From the NCBI GenBank assembly GCA_025360645.1, contig JANYBT010000101.1:1-64000 (forward strand): a stretch of DNA of 64,000 nt. Direction: 5' to 3'. A model generated the notes under the pieces. It did not search any database and was not told the DNA's origin. It saw nothing but the letters and a program-made list of their open reading frames with translations. The DNA is from Acidobacteriaceae bacterium (GTDB taxonomy: Bacteria > Acidobacteriota > Terriglobia > Terriglobales > Acidobacteriaceae). Positions 34,706 to 44,158 of the stretch are shown here, one piece after another. A program made the position numbers and the translations under genes. Every line of letters begins with the position of its first letter. The first letter of the stretch is position 1.

Positions 34706-35989
34706 ATGCTCGATCGCCGCCGGTTCCTGTCTTCCACGCTGGGTCTCACTGCTGGGCTGGCCGTGTCCAAAGATTTGTTTGCTCAACTCGAGCACGCGCC
34801 CACTTCCCTGCCCAACCCAGCCACCTTCAGCGCCAACGAAGACGCCTACTGGGCCGAACTGCGAAAACAATTTCTCATCCCCGCAGATGAAGTCTATCTC
34901 AACAACGGTACCGTGGGTTCCAGTCCGGCGCCCGTCCTGCGCGCCATTTTCGACGGCTACAACACCACCGAGCGCATGGACCAGGTCGAGCCCGAGGACT
35001 ATCCCATCTGGGGCTACGCAGCGTGGAACGAATTCCGCGACCCGCTGGCGCAGTTTGTTGGATGCAATCGCGACGAGCTCGCACTTCTGCGCAATGCCAC
35101 CGAAGCCAACAGCTATGTGGCCAACGGTTTGGACCTGAAGGCGGGCGATGAAGTCCTGATGACCGACCAGGAGCATCCGGGCGGAGAAATGCCGTGGCAA
35201 CTCCGCGCCAAACGATATGGCATTGTAGTCAAGAAGGTCACCCTGCCCAAGCCGGTCAAGGATGGCGCGCAGGTCCTGAATTTATTTAACGACGCCATCA
35301 CCCCGCGCACCCGCGTGATGTTCTTCAGCCACATTTCCACCAACACCGGCACGGTGCTGCCCGCCAAAGAGCTGTGCGCGCTGGCCCGCAGCAAGGGAAT
35401 TCTATCGGCGGTGGATGGCGCCCACACGCCCGGCATGATGCGCTTCAACCTGCATGACATCGGCTGCGACACCTATTCCTCCAGCCCGCACAAGTGGCTG
35501 CAGGCACCCAAAGGTTCCGGTTTCCTGTTCGTCCGCGACGAAGTGATTGACCGCATCTGGAGCACCATTGCCACCGAAGGTTGGGATGAACCCAAGATCC
35601 GCGCCGAGCGCTTTCAGCGCATTGGCAGCTCCAACGTGCCTGCGCTCATGGGACTGCGCGCCTCCATTCAGCTCGCCAACGACATTGGCATGGAGCGCAT
35701 CGAACGCCGCCATCGTCAGCTCGCCGACTACATCCTGGCCGAAATGCTAAAGCGCGGCGCGGAATCCTGGACCTCGCCGGATCCAACCGTTCGTTGCGCC
35801 ATCGTGACCGTGAACGTACCCGGACTGAAGCGCATGGAGTTGGAAAACTGGCTGTGGAAGACGAAGAAAATCCGCATCCGCGGCGGCGAGCCCTCGAAGC
35901 TGCGGCTCTCGACCCCCTACTATCTCAGCAAGGCAGACATCAACCGATACCTCGCCGCGTTTGACGAGTTCAGAAAGGCGAATGCATAG
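34706..35989 (+). CDS. Tat-exported class V aminotransferase
   Basis: 427 residues. The N-terminus DRRRFLSSTLGLTAGLAV is a twin-arginine signal, unusual but known for this group. The PLP domain follows: LNNGTVGSSP, a VDGAHTPGM aspartate region, and the Schiff-base lysine in YSSSPHKWLQAPKGSGFLFV. The nearest types are cysteine-desulfurase- or isopenicillin-N-epimerase-like enzymes. The real substrate is unknown. ATG 34706 has AGGAGG seven bases upstream; the longer frame back to 34469 is not supported. Confidence 0.88.
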   Translation: MLDRRRFLSSTLGLTAGLAVSKDLFAQLEHAPTSLPNPATFSANEDAYWAELRKQFLIPADEVYLNNGTVGSSPAPVLRAIFDGYNTTERMDQVEPEDYPIWGYAAWNEFRDPLAQFVGCNRDELALLRNATEANSYVANGLDLKAGDEVLMTDQEHPGGEMPWQLRAKRYGIVVKKVTLPKPVKDGAQVLNLFNDAITPRTRVMFFSHISTNTGTVLPAKELCALARSKGILSAVDGAHTPGMMRFNLHDIGCDTYSSSPHKWLQAPKGSGFLFVRDEVIDRIWSTIATEGWDEPKIRAERFQRIGSSNVPALMGLRASIQLANDIGMERIERRHRQLADYILAEMLKRGAESWTSPDPTVRCAIVTVNVPGLKRMELENWLWKTKKIRIRGGEPSKLRLSTPYYLSKADINRYLAAFDEFRKANA

Positions 35990-36056
35990 CTGTACAGTCA
36001 GACATCTTTCTCCAGACACCCCCTCCTATTATTTTATTGAGGAGCGCCAAATCCGC

Positions 36057-37265
36057 ATGTCCAGTTATAATCAGCGCTTAGCAAAAGGTGCAAACGGAAA
36101 GATGCAACGTCCTACGGGCAGAGCGCTAAGGTTTACCAGCATTCAAGTCGAGAATTGGCGCAATTTCGGTAAGATCGAAGTTCCGTTACAGCGCCGTACA
36201 TTCATTGTTGGCCCGAATGCCTCAGGCAAATCGAACTTTTTGGATATTCTCAGATTCCTGCATGACATCGTTTCAGTCGGCCGGGGATTCGAGTTGGCGG
36301 TTCAGTCGAGAGGCGGAGTGTCAGGTCTCAGGTCTCTATTTGCACGCAGGTATTCGGATATTCATATCAGCGTAGCTATCGGAGTTGATGAGCATCCAGG
36401 CATTTGGCAGTACGAGCTTCGCTTCAACCAAGACAACCTCCAAAGGCCGGTGATTCGAGGTGAAAAAGTAACATTCGACGGCGCAACGGTTTTCGAGCGT
36501 CCCAACGACTCGGACAACTCCGACCCGGAACAATTGACGCAGACTTAATTGCAGCAGGTGAACGTGAACAAGGCATACCGGGAAGTGGCCGAGTTTTTTT
36601 ACTCTATACGCTACCTCCATATCGTTCCACAGCTTGTACGAGAACCAGATCGTTCGGTAGGCCGGAAGGATGATCCATACGGTGGCGACTTTCTGGAGCA
36701 GATTGCCCGAACGCAGGAGAAGACACAGACTTCGCGGCTTAAGAGAATCGAGGAGGCGCTTCGGGTTGCGGTACCACAACTAGAAGCGTTGGAACTCCAA
36801 CGCGATCCGGTCAAAGGAACGCCTCACCTCCGAGGCAAGTATCAGCATTGGCGCCCGCAAGGGTCATGGCAGACCGAAGAACAATTCTCCGATGGCACGT
36901 TGCGTTTGCTAGGTTTACTTTGGGCGGCCTTAGACGGGAGCGGGCCCTTGCTGCTGGAAGAGCCAGAATTGTCGCTCCATCCAGAGGTGATTCGCTACTT
37001 GCCGCAGATGTTTGCCCGAATCCAACGGAGATCAGGGCGACAGATAATTGCAACCACCCATTCGACTGAGCTTCTCCGAGAAGGAGCTGGTATGAACGAG
37101 GTGGTTCTCTTGGAGCCTGGGCAGGAAGGTACTGCAGCAAGACCCGCCGGAGCCCTCGCCGAAATCCGGGAACTCCTGGAGGGGGGCATCAACATCGCGG
37201 ACATCGTGATGCCTCGGACCAGGCCGGCGCATGCTGAGCAACTCGGCCTATTCGCCGACGAATAA
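36057..37265 (+). pseudogene. OLD/AAA15-type ABC ATPase with in-frame TAA
   Basis: One ATPase of about 402 codons interrupted by TAA at 36546-36548, with the same frame on both sides. The first part has an SMC/RecF-like start (FTSIQVENWRNFG) and Walker A GPNASGKSN. The second has the signature FSDGTLRLLGLL, Walker B PLLLEEPELSLHPEV and the His switch IIATTHS. The stop falls in LTQT*LQQVNVNK, which I would expect to be continuous, so a one-base change is likely. A TTG directly after the stop could allow a restart, giving split halves. The TOPRIM-like gene follows two bases after the stop codon. Such ATPase-nuclease pairs (OLD, PARIS, Gabija type) act in phage defence. Base composition is lower in GC than the neighbours. 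Confidence 0.7.
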
Positions 37266-37267
37266 CC

Positions 37268-37888
37268 ATGCCAGTTCCAGTCGTGGTAACCGCAGCCGTA
37301 GAGGGTTTGGCGGACGAAGTTTTGATCAAACGAGTCTGCTTGCACCTTGGTGTAACCGTCGGGCAGGTTTACGGACGATACGGCAAGTCCTATATCCTCA
37401 CACGGCTCAACGGATACAATCACTCCGCGCAGTTTCGCCATTGGGTCGTCCTGCTCGATCTTGACCATGATGCAAGCTGTGTTCCCGAGGTACTGACTCG
37501 ATGGCTCCCCATCCCCTCCCCCTTGATGCGCCTTCGTGTCGTCGTGCGAAAACTGGAGCCGTGGCTGCTCGCGGATGCTGAACGAATCGCTGCATTCTTG
37601 GGTGTGGCAGTTGCAAAGATTCCCGCCGACCCGGATAGCATTGCCGACCCCAAGCAGTTTATGGTGCAACTTGCGCGAGGCTCGAGACGCCGGGCGATCC
37701 GCGAGGACATGGTCCCAAACATTGGGAGCGGGCAACAGGTGGGCCCCGCGTATACATCGCGCATGATTGAGTTCATCAGTATCAAGTCGGGTTGGAGACC
37801 CGAGGTGGCGGCCAGCAATTCAGACAGCCTTCGGCGTTGCATGTCCGCAATTTCTAACTTGTCGGAGCAAGAATTCGACCCGCGATAA
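37268..37888 (+). CDS. DUF4276-like TOPRIM-type partner protein
   Basis: 206 residues. The N-terminus VVVTAAVEGLADEVLIKRVCLHLG has the glutamate of a TOPRIM fold, and WVVLLDLDHDASC the DxD pair, as in OLD-family nucleases and DUF4276/DUF4435 proteins. The last third is Arg-rich. It starts two bases after the ATPase stop, so the two are one operon and probably one complex. The family name is by pattern only. A nuclease role is inferred from the motif and context. Confidence 0.65.
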   Translation: MPVPVVVTAAVEGLADEVLIKRVCLHLGVTVGQVYGRYGKSYILTRLNGYNHSAQFRHWVVLLDLDHDASCVPEVLTRWLPIPSPLMRLRVVVRKLEPWLLADAERIAAFLGVAVAKIPADPDSIADPKQFMVQLARGSRRRAIREDMVPNIGSGQQVGPAYTSRMIEFISIKSGWRPEVAASNSDSLRRCMSAISNLSEQEFDPR

Positions 37889-37890
37889 CC

Positions 37891-37971
37891 GCTACGTCAA
37901 AGCGGGACCTTGAGCTGATCCACAAGCGACTGGCTGAGGCCGAACGACTCCACCGAAAGGGGATGAATTGA
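37891..37971 (+). pseudogene. HigB/Gp49-type toxin 3' remnant
   Basis: In the frame ending at TGA 37969-37971, the last codons read ATSKRDLELIHKRLAEAERLHR. This is the usual C-terminal helix of Gp49-like HigB toxins (KTPxxDIELAxxRL...). The stop lies one base before the antitoxin ATG, the normal toxin-first spacing. The rest of the toxin is missing; the TOPRIM gene ends immediately upstream. Confidence 0.55.
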
Positions 37972-37972
37972 A

Positions 37973-38305
37973 ATGTCTACGAAAAAGAAAACACGCGTCC
38001 GTGCGGCAAACAGTAACGATAACGTTTTTGCGGACCTCGGCTTGCCGCATCCCGAACAGGAGCTCTTGAAGGCGAAGCTCACTCTCCAGATCTACCGCTT
38101 GGTCAAGAGGCGCGACCTGACGCAAGCCGAGGCTGGCACCATCCTCGGCATCGAACAGCCGCACGTCTCGTTGCTCATGCGCAACCGTTCAGGTAATTTC
38201 TCAGTCGAGCGCCTGATGGATTTTCTTACCGCTCTGGGCCAAGACGTGAAAATTTCTGTGCGGCCGTCCTGCAAGGACCACGGACAGGTGTCCGTTGTCG
38301 CTTAA
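37973..38305 (+). CDS. XRE-family antitoxin (HigA-like)
   Basis: 110 residues with a central helix-turn-helix (LTLQIYRLVKRRDLTQAEAGTILGIEQPHVSLLMRNRSGNFSVERL) and the C-terminal FLTALGQDVKISVR typical of HigA-type antitoxins (COG5606). A ribosome site (AAAGGGG) overlaps the toxin remnant. With no intact toxin it is now an orphan. It might still act as a repressor of the ATPase operon or as an anti-addiction gene. Confidence 0.8.
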   Translation: MSTKKKTRVRAANSNDNVFADLGLPHPEQELLKAKLTLQIYRLVKRRDLTQAEAGTILGIEQPHVSLLMRNRSGNFSVERLMDFLTALGQDVKISVRPSCKDHGQVSVVA

Positions 38306-38329
38306 GCGCGAGCGATACGACGGGGTCCC

Positions 38330-39448
38330 TTATGTCCAGCGGAACCACTTCAGCGCCAGTGCGAATGAGATTCCGCCCCACAGCGCGAGGATCAGCAGAC
38401 GTCCGAATTGCGCCGACGACAACAGTGGCGCACCTTCCAGAATGGTCGCCCGCAACGCGTCATTGAGCGCGGTCAGCGGCAACAACTTGATGAATGGCTG
38501 CGCCACCGCCGGGAAACGCTCGTAGGAGAAAAACACTCCCGAGAAAATCCACATCGGCATCATCACCATGTTGATCAGCCCGCTGACGCTCTCAATTTTC
38601 TGGGCGCGGCTGGCCGTCAGCAGGCCAATGCCTCCGAACGCCACCGCTCCCAGCGATGCCAGCAGCGCGATCGCCCAGAACGAGCCCAGCACCCGCATGT
38701 GGAAGAACAGAACGCCGAAGCTCATCAGCAACCCTACTTCGATGATCATCAGCACCAGGCGGCTGCTGGTGATGGCCAGCAGGAAATCGCTGCGCCGCAT
38801 GGGTGTGCCGACAAAGCGCTTCAGCAACTTACGCTGTCGCATGTCCACCAACGCGAAGCCGACGCCCCACATGCCGGAGTTCATCAAGTTCATGCCCAAC
38901 AGGCCGGGGATCAGAAAATCAATGTAGCGCGAGCCCACCTCGCTGGATGCCGCGCTTTGGGTGAAGACCGCGTCTTTGCGTCCCGCGCCGGCTTGCAGCG
39001 CATCGTCCACTTGAGCCCGCGCCAAAACGCTTTCCGGACGCGCCGGGTCGTAAAAATACTTGTATCCACCGTCGCCCTGCGACTCGACCACCAGATCGAA
39101 CTTGCCCAGGCGAAACGCGTTGAGCGCAGCCTCCCGCTCCAACACTTGCACGTGAAATGCGCCCTGCTGACTCGGTTGCAGCAAGGCTGACACCGGGCGC
39201 TCGCCATTCGCAGAATTCACCACCGCAATGGACGCCGCCGCCGCGGGCTTGCTGCGAAACGCGATGCCCAGCCCCAATGCTAGCAACAGCGGGAACACAA
39301 AGACCCAGAACACAACCTCGGGCTCGCGCTTCAGTTCGCGCATGCGTGCCATTAGCAAATGCCAGTAGCCGGACCAGCGGCCATTCCGCCGCGCGCTCAC
39401 GGGTTGACGGGTTTGCATTTCTCTTACTGGCGGTTCCGAAATAGCCAC
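38330..39448 (-). CDS. ABC-2 type permease
   Basis: 372 residues. A first transmembrane helix (VFWVFVFPLLLALGLGIAF), a periplasmic domain of about 150 residues, then five helices near the C-terminus, with VDMRQRKLLKRFVGTPMRRSDFLLA as the coupling region of the ABC-2 family. GTG 39448 follows the ATPase TAG with one base between and has GGAGG six bases ahead, so the ATPase and permease are a tight pair. Likely an exporter of drugs or lipids. Confidence 0.9.
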   Translation of the reverse strand: MAISEPPVREMQTRQPVSARRNGRWSGYWHLLMARMRELKREPEVVFWVFVFPLLLALGLGIAFRSKPAAAASIAVVNSANGERPVSALLQPSQQGAFHVQVLEREAALNAFRLGKFDLVVESQGDGGYKYFYDPARPESVLARAQVDDALQAGAGRKDAVFTQSAASSEVGSRYIDFLIPGLLGMNLMNSGMWGVGFALVDMRQRKLLKRFVGTPMRRSDFLLAITSSRLVLMIIEVGLLMSFGVLFFHMRVLGSFWAIALLASLGAVAFGGIGLLTASRAQKIESVSGLINMVMMPMWIFSGVFFSYERFPAVAQPFIKLLPLTALNDALRATILEGAPLLSSAQFGRLLILALWGGISFALALKWFRWT

Positions 39449-39449
39449 T

Positions 39450-40382
39450 CTAGTCCTCCCGCAAATGGCGTCCGGTGAGACGCACGAACACATCTTCCAG
39501 ACTGGCTTGCCGCGTGGTCAGGTGAAGAATCTGCGCGTGCTGCCGCTCCACTGCGTCCAGCAGCGCGGGGATGGTTATGTGCGGCGCATCCACGTGGAGC
39601 GAAATCACTCCGGCGTCATCGCGCACCGATTCCACGCCAGGCAAACTGCGCCAGGTTTCGAGGGCGCTGCCATCTGAATTCCCGCTGGCGCTGAACTCCA
39701 CCACGTGATGGCCGCCCAATTTTGCGATGAGTTCGGCGGGCGAGCCCTCTGCGATGACCTGCCCGTGGTCGACGATGGCCAGCCGGTCGCAAAGTTTTTC
39801 GGCCTCGTCCATGTAGTGGGTGGTGAGCATCACGGTGCCGCCGCGCGACTGAAATTCGCGAATGATGTCCCAGAGTTGACGACGGCTCTGCGGATCAAGC
39901 CCAGTGGTGGGTTCGTCGAGAAACAGGATCTTGGGATTCCCCACCAGCGCGGTGGCCACGGCCAGCCGTTGCTTCTGCCCCCCGGAAAGCTTGCCCACCC
40001 ATGCGTCCGCCTTCTCGGTCAGTTGCAACTCTTCGAGTACATCTTGCGCCGGGCGCGGCTGGCGATAGAAGCTACCAAACAGTTCGATGGTTTCCCTCAC
40101 CGAGAGCTTCTCCGAGAGCCGCGTCTCCTGCAGCGAGATGCCGATTTGCTCGCGCAGGTCACGCGAGTTCCTGGACCAGGCGTGGCCAAGAATCTCGACT
40201 TCGCCCGAGGTCGGCTCCAGCAGGCCTTCCAGAATTTCGATGGTCGTGGTCTTGCCTGCTCCGTTGGGCCCGAGCAAGCCAAAGCACTCGCCCGCGGCAA
40301 TGGAGAGGCTGACTCCGCGCACGGCTTCGACCTTGCCGTCATAGGTCTTGCGCAGATCGCGACACCGAATGGCAAATCCCAC
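39450..40382 (-). CDS. ABC transporter ATP-binding protein
   Basis: 310 residues: Walker A GPNGAGKTTT, Q-loop SLQETRLSE, signature LSGGQKQRLAVA, Walker B ILFLDEPTTGLDP and H-loop TTHYMDEAEKL. The C-terminal domain after about residue 220 is of the DrrA/CcmA type with LEDVFVRLTGR. The ATPase for the ABC-2 permease immediately downstream. First gene of the pair. Confidence 0.95.
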   Translation of the reverse strand: MGFAIRCRDLRKTYDGKVEAVRGVSLSIAAGECFGLLGPNGAGKTTTIEILEGLLEPTSGEVEILGHAWSRNSRDLREQIGISLQETRLSEKLSVRETIELFGSFYRQPRPAQDVLEELQLTEKADAWVGKLSGGQKQRLAVATALVGNPKILFLDEPTTGLDPQSRRQLWDIIREFQSRGGTVMLTTHYMDEAEKLCDRLAIVDHGQVIAEGSPAELIAKLGGHHVVEFSASGNSDGSALETWRSLPGVESVRDDAGVISLHVDAPHITIPALLDAVERQHAQILHLTTRQASLEDVFVRLTGRHLRED

Positions 40383-40779
40383 TCCGAGATTCTATCGCAG
40401 ATTTTGAAAGGCCGGGGCGTGAGCGGCTAGGGTCAGACCGCAGCAACCTAAGCCATATTTGCACAGAAAATGGGGCACACAGGTGAACTTAATGCGGAAC
40501 GACCTTTAGATTCATAGAGTTAACTGCCAATATGACGATGGGAGCGAAAACTTGAGGGGTGCGGTGAAGAGGCAGTCGAGAGTTCCGGATGGCAAAACCA
40601 ATCTTGGCCCTTGCCTGGGATGCCCCGTGCGGGCCTTGTAGGGTACCGCCAGCGACGTTCGGGGGAGCGGGGAGGGGTTTAGGTCATCCGGGAGGATTGC
40701 GGGGCTTACAGCCCCTTCCAGGACCTAAGGCCGACCATTTTGGTCGCATATTACTGTTTAGTCAATAGCCGATTGATAT
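40383..40779. other. 397-nt intergenic stretch with a REP-like palindrome
   Basis: No gene visible. It contains GGGGC-TTACA-GCCCC at 40701-40715, the short palindrome type seen elsewhere in the window, and the 3' end of the propeller/phosphoesterase gene follows. Confidence 0.5.
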
Positions 40780-43536
40780 TTATGGGTGCACCGGCGATGG
40801 CATGGCCGTCGCTCCTTTCGCGTCCCGCCACAGAATCGCGTTCAGTCGTTTGTGGTTGGCGGCATCGGGCCGGGAGAAGTCCATCTGGGAAGACTCTTTT
40901 GCGCCCGGCGCTTTCCTGGAATTGACGGTGTAAAGCAGTCCGTTGTCGCGATTGCTGAAATCCGCAGAGTAGGCCGGTTGCTCGCCCTTTCCGGAAAACA
41001 GTTGCGTCATCCCCGGCGCGTAGGCGTCGTTCAAGTTCATGGGCGGCAACCCAAGCAATAATTCGATGGTGTGGATCATGTTGACGGTAGTGAAGAAATG
41101 GCTCTCGACAAAGGGACGAGCCGCGCTCCCCGGCGAATACTTGCTGATGACAAATGCGATGGAGCGATGGGCATCCACGTGGTCCGCGCCGTCCTGGGCA
41201 TCGTCCTCCAAAACCATGATGGCGGTATCGTTCCAGTACGAGCTGTGGGAGACGGCATCGACCACGCGTCCGAGAGCCAGGTCGTTGTCGGCCACCGAGG
41301 CCATGGGAGTGGGCTTGCCGGCGCGCGTGCCCGCGGTGTGGTCGTTGGGCAGATAGAGCAACACAAACGCGGGCAGTTCGGTTCCCTTGCCGTCCGCACG
41401 GGCGCGCACGAAGCCATTGAATTCGTTGAGAAATTCGTCGGCGCGCAGTTGATCGGGATAGTCAGTTTCGAATTCAGGATAAAGCGGGTCGAAGTGATCG
41501 CGCAGAGCCGCTTTGGTGGGACGCACCTGCTTCAGTCCGGGCACCGCCCAGGGCCATGGACTTGGCCCCCCGTGCGGGTCGCCCAAGTTTTCCGGCAGCG
41601 GCTCGCCCTTCACAATCTGCTGGCGCGGGCAGGACCCGCTTTGGGCGGAAGGCGTTCCCTCTTTCGGAGAACTCACCTGCGTGCTCCTGCACCACACGGA
41701 CGAAACAAACTCCCCATAGTCGCGATAGCTGACGCCATGGCGGGCCACGTTGTCCCACAGGAAGCCGGTGGAGGGATCATCCACATCCGGCTGGTTGTGC
41801 TCGAGCGGCATTTCCTCGGCTACCAGGCCCTGGAAGTCATAGGTGTGCTCGCTGCTGCGATATCCGATGGTCCAGGTTTTTTCGTTGTAGTCCGAAGTGA
41901 TTGCGGCCGTGGACCAAACATGCCCATCGCCGGAGACTTCGCCGCTATCGTAGAAATTGTCGAGAACGCCAAATTGCAGAGCCAGTTTGTGTTCGTTCGG
42001 CGTTATGTCGGCACCGTACATGGTGAGGGAGGGGTCGCCATTACCAATCTTCAGATCGCCCAGCACCTGATCGTAGGTGCGATTTTCTTTCATGACGTAG
42101 ATGACATGCTTGATGGGATTGAGACCGGAAGCGAATGACATTTTTCCGCTGTCGGCGCGGAACAGGTTGTCGTCCCTGACTTGTGCAGTGAAGGCGTCCA
42201 AGCTTTTCTCGATTTCGCCGAGTGAGAGCCGCGCCACGGATCCGCCGATCAGAGTTGGGATGTAGGGATGGGCGTGGCGGCGCTGTTCGTTCTCCAAAGC
42301 GCTGGTGCCGCTATTCGGGCCAGCGCCTTTTCCCTTGGCGGTGGCAATCAATAGATCATTGCCGGTAAATGCCAGAGCCGAGGGATACCATTCGGTCGGG
42401 ATGAAGCCTAGCGGCGTCTTGCGCAAACCGGCAGCGTTTTCTTCACTGACATCGAACATTGCGATAGCATTCATGCCGCCATCGGCAGCGAATAGCCGTT
42501 TGCCGTCCGGCGACAGGGCCAATGCCTGCGGAGTGGAGCCACCCAGGTCTTGCCCGGGAAAGCGCGTGTCCAGTGTAGCCACCAGTTGCGCTTGTTCGGT
42601 ATCGACGACCGCAACCGCATCCGCGTTGGCGAGAGCGACGTACAAGCGCTTGCCATCACCGCTGAGGAGCAACGCAGTCGGATGAGAGCCGGGCGCCAGG
42701 GGATCTTCGGGACGGTGCAAACTGACTCGTCGACCCACTGTGCCCTTCGCCAAATCGAGCTCGACCACTTGCGAAGCGTTCCACAAGCTGCACCACGCTT
42801 TGGTTCCATCTTTGGAAGCGACCACGGTGTAAGGGAAAGAAGAGGGAACGAAACGGTCGCTACTCAGGTCAAAATGCTGTTCGACATGTCCGGTGGCGAC
42901 GTCAAGCAGGACTGCATTGTCGGAGAGATTGTTGGCGACGAGCAGCTTGTCGCCCTTTTCACCGGCGACTATGGTCAAGCCCGCGGGATAGGGGATGGCG
43001 GTCCCCGGCGCCGTCTTGCGCACGCCGAGCAGGACCTGTTTTTCCTGGGCCAGGGGCTGGGGTGCAATCTTGATGAAACGGTCGCCGCTGAGCGCACCGT
43101 CGGCGAAGTTGTACACCACGATGCCGTTACCGGTGTCACCCGGCTTTGCGCCCTCTGGATCGGTGAGGGATGCCATGGAGGCGAACAGATGTTTGCCGTC
43201 GGTGGAGAAGGCCATGCCGAGAAAATAACTCTGCTGCGCCTCTTCCTTAAGCCGGTCATCGGGGAAATCCACCAGCTTATTTTTCTTGAGGTCGAGGATG
43301 GCGATGGATTGCCGCGCGCCTGACTCCTGGGTGCCGTAGCCGCCATTCAACAACGCGGCGTAGCGGCCATCCGGGCTGATGGCGATGTTGGCGGGAAAAC
43401 TATTGGTGCGCGCCAGGAATCCCGGAACCGGGAGGGTGAGGGACTTGCTGCTGGGCAGCGGGATGGTACTGCGATGTTGTTTTGCCCAGCCCCACACCAA
43501 AGACAGAGTCACTACGATGACCAGGAAACGTCGCAC
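40780..43536 (-). CDS. Secreted YncE-like propeller fused to alkaline-phosphatase-superfamily phosphoesterase
   Basis: 918 residues. A short signal (VRRFLVIVVTLSLVWGW) is followed by YVTN/YncE-like propeller repeats (about residues 40-470: ANIAISPDGRYAALLNGG, GKRLYVALANADAVAVVD, PQALALSPDGKRLFAADGG). Then comes a phosphoesterase domain beginning IKHVIYVMKENRTYDQVLGD, with TAAITSDYNEKTW and IMVLEDDAQDGADHVDAHRS as metal-binding parts. Related fusions belong to the phospholipase-C/AP superfamily. GTG 43536 has GAGGAG six bases ahead; the frame to 43617 adds a non-secretory leader. Confidence 0.85.
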   Translation of the reverse strand: MRRFLVIVVTLSLVWGWAKQHRSTIPLPSSKSLTLPVPGFLARTNSFPANIAISPDGRYAALLNGGYGTQESGARQSIAILDLKKNKLVDFPDDRLKEEAQQSYFLGMAFSTDGKHLFASMASLTDPEGAKPGDTGNGIVVYNFADGALSGDRFIKIAPQPLAQEKQVLLGVRKTAPGTAIPYPAGLTIVAGEKGDKLLVANNLSDNAVLLDVATGHVEQHFDLSSDRFVPSSFPYTVVASKDGTKAWCSLWNASQVVELDLAKGTVGRRVSLHRPEDPLAPGSHPTALLLSGDGKRLYVALANADAVAVVDTEQAQLVATLDTRFPGQDLGGSTPQALALSPDGKRLFAADGGMNAIAMFDVSEENAAGLRKTPLGFIPTEWYPSALAFTGNDLLIATAKGKGAGPNSGTSALENEQRRHAHPYIPTLIGGSVARLSLGEIEKSLDAFTAQVRDDNLFRADSGKMSFASGLNPIKHVIYVMKENRTYDQVLGDLKIGNGDPSLTMYGADITPNEHKLALQFGVLDNFYDSGEVSGDGHVWSTAAITSDYNEKTWTIGYRSSEHTYDFQGLVAEEMPLEHNQPDVDDPSTGFLWDNVARHGVSYRDYGEFVSSVWCRSTQVSSPKEGTPSAQSGSCPRQQIVKGEPLPENLGDPHGGPSPWPWAVPGLKQVRPTKAALRDHFDPLYPEFETDYPDQLRADEFLNEFNGFVRARADGKGTELPAFVLLYLPNDHTAGTRAGKPTPMASVADNDLALGRVVDAVSHSSYWNDTAIMVLEDDAQDGADHVDAHRSIAFVISKYSPGSAARPFVESHFFTTVNMIHTIELLLGLPPMNLNDAYAPGMTQLFSGKGEQPAYSADFSNRDNGLLYTVNSRKAPGAKESSQMDFSRPDAANHKRLNAILWRDAKGATAMPSPVHP

Positions 43537-43652
43537 AGGGATCTCCTCGGGTAAACACCAAAATACACTGATTGCTGAGGAAGTGCGCGGGGAGCGCATT
43601 TGGCATACGTTAGGCACAGACAGGGCCTGAAGGCCCCAAGATTTTGGGCGAC

Positions 43653-43696
43653 GTTACGCGGCGCTAAAGCGCCGCTCTTCCACAGGACCAAGACCT
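43653..43696. repeat. GTTACGCGGCGCTAA repeat, copy A
   Basis: GTTACGCGGCGCTAAAGCGC, CGCTCTTCCAC and AGGACCAAGACCT in order. Copy B (43774-43816) keeps the same order with one missing block of palindrome. The AGGACCAAGACCT tail occurs a third time at 43703-43715. Confidence 0.7.
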
Positions 43697-43773
43697 CTCC
43701 TTCAGGACCAAGACCTCACCTTAGTGGGAGAAACAATAGTCTGGTTGCAGATAAGGACCCCACGCGGCTCAAG

Positions 43774-43816
43774 GTTACGCGGCGCTAACGGCGCTCTTCC
43801 ACCAGGACCAAGACCT
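43774..43816. repeat. GTTACGCGGCGCTAA repeat, copy B
   Basis: As copy A but reading GCTAACGGCGCTCTTCCACC, so the palindrome lost a few bases. Both are oriented the same way. Confidence 0.7.
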
Positions 43817-44158
43817 CACCCCCTCTTGGGGGAGGAACAAAAATAAGGGAGAGACAAAAATCTGGTTGGAGTTCAGGGGTAACATTATTTTGGAGTATCT
43901 GCACGACGAGTGGGTAGTGTCCTAATTTGAACGCGTGAGCGGTCTTGTTGCATATATGAGGAGAGCAAAGGAGAGCTCTGTGGGCGCACAAGAGAAAATG
44001 ACTTCGATTGGCCAGCCAGTGCCGGAGTTGCCGGTCGCTGATGTCGAACGCGCACAACAGCGCGGGCGCGACTCCGCCAGTGCCCTGAAAACCCAATTGG
44101 GACACCACGCGGCTTCAGGCAACCTTGACAGTTTCCGCATTTCCGCTATGCTGAAAGT

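Larger units (their letters stand above)
43537..44158. other. 622-nt intergenic stretch, repeat-bearing
   Basis: Contains the pair of 44-nt repeats at 43653 and 43774. From about 43930 a plus-strand frame of 75 codons runs into the antitoxin gene; it has no family features and is probably leader DNA of the toxin-antitoxin operon. Confidence 0.5.
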
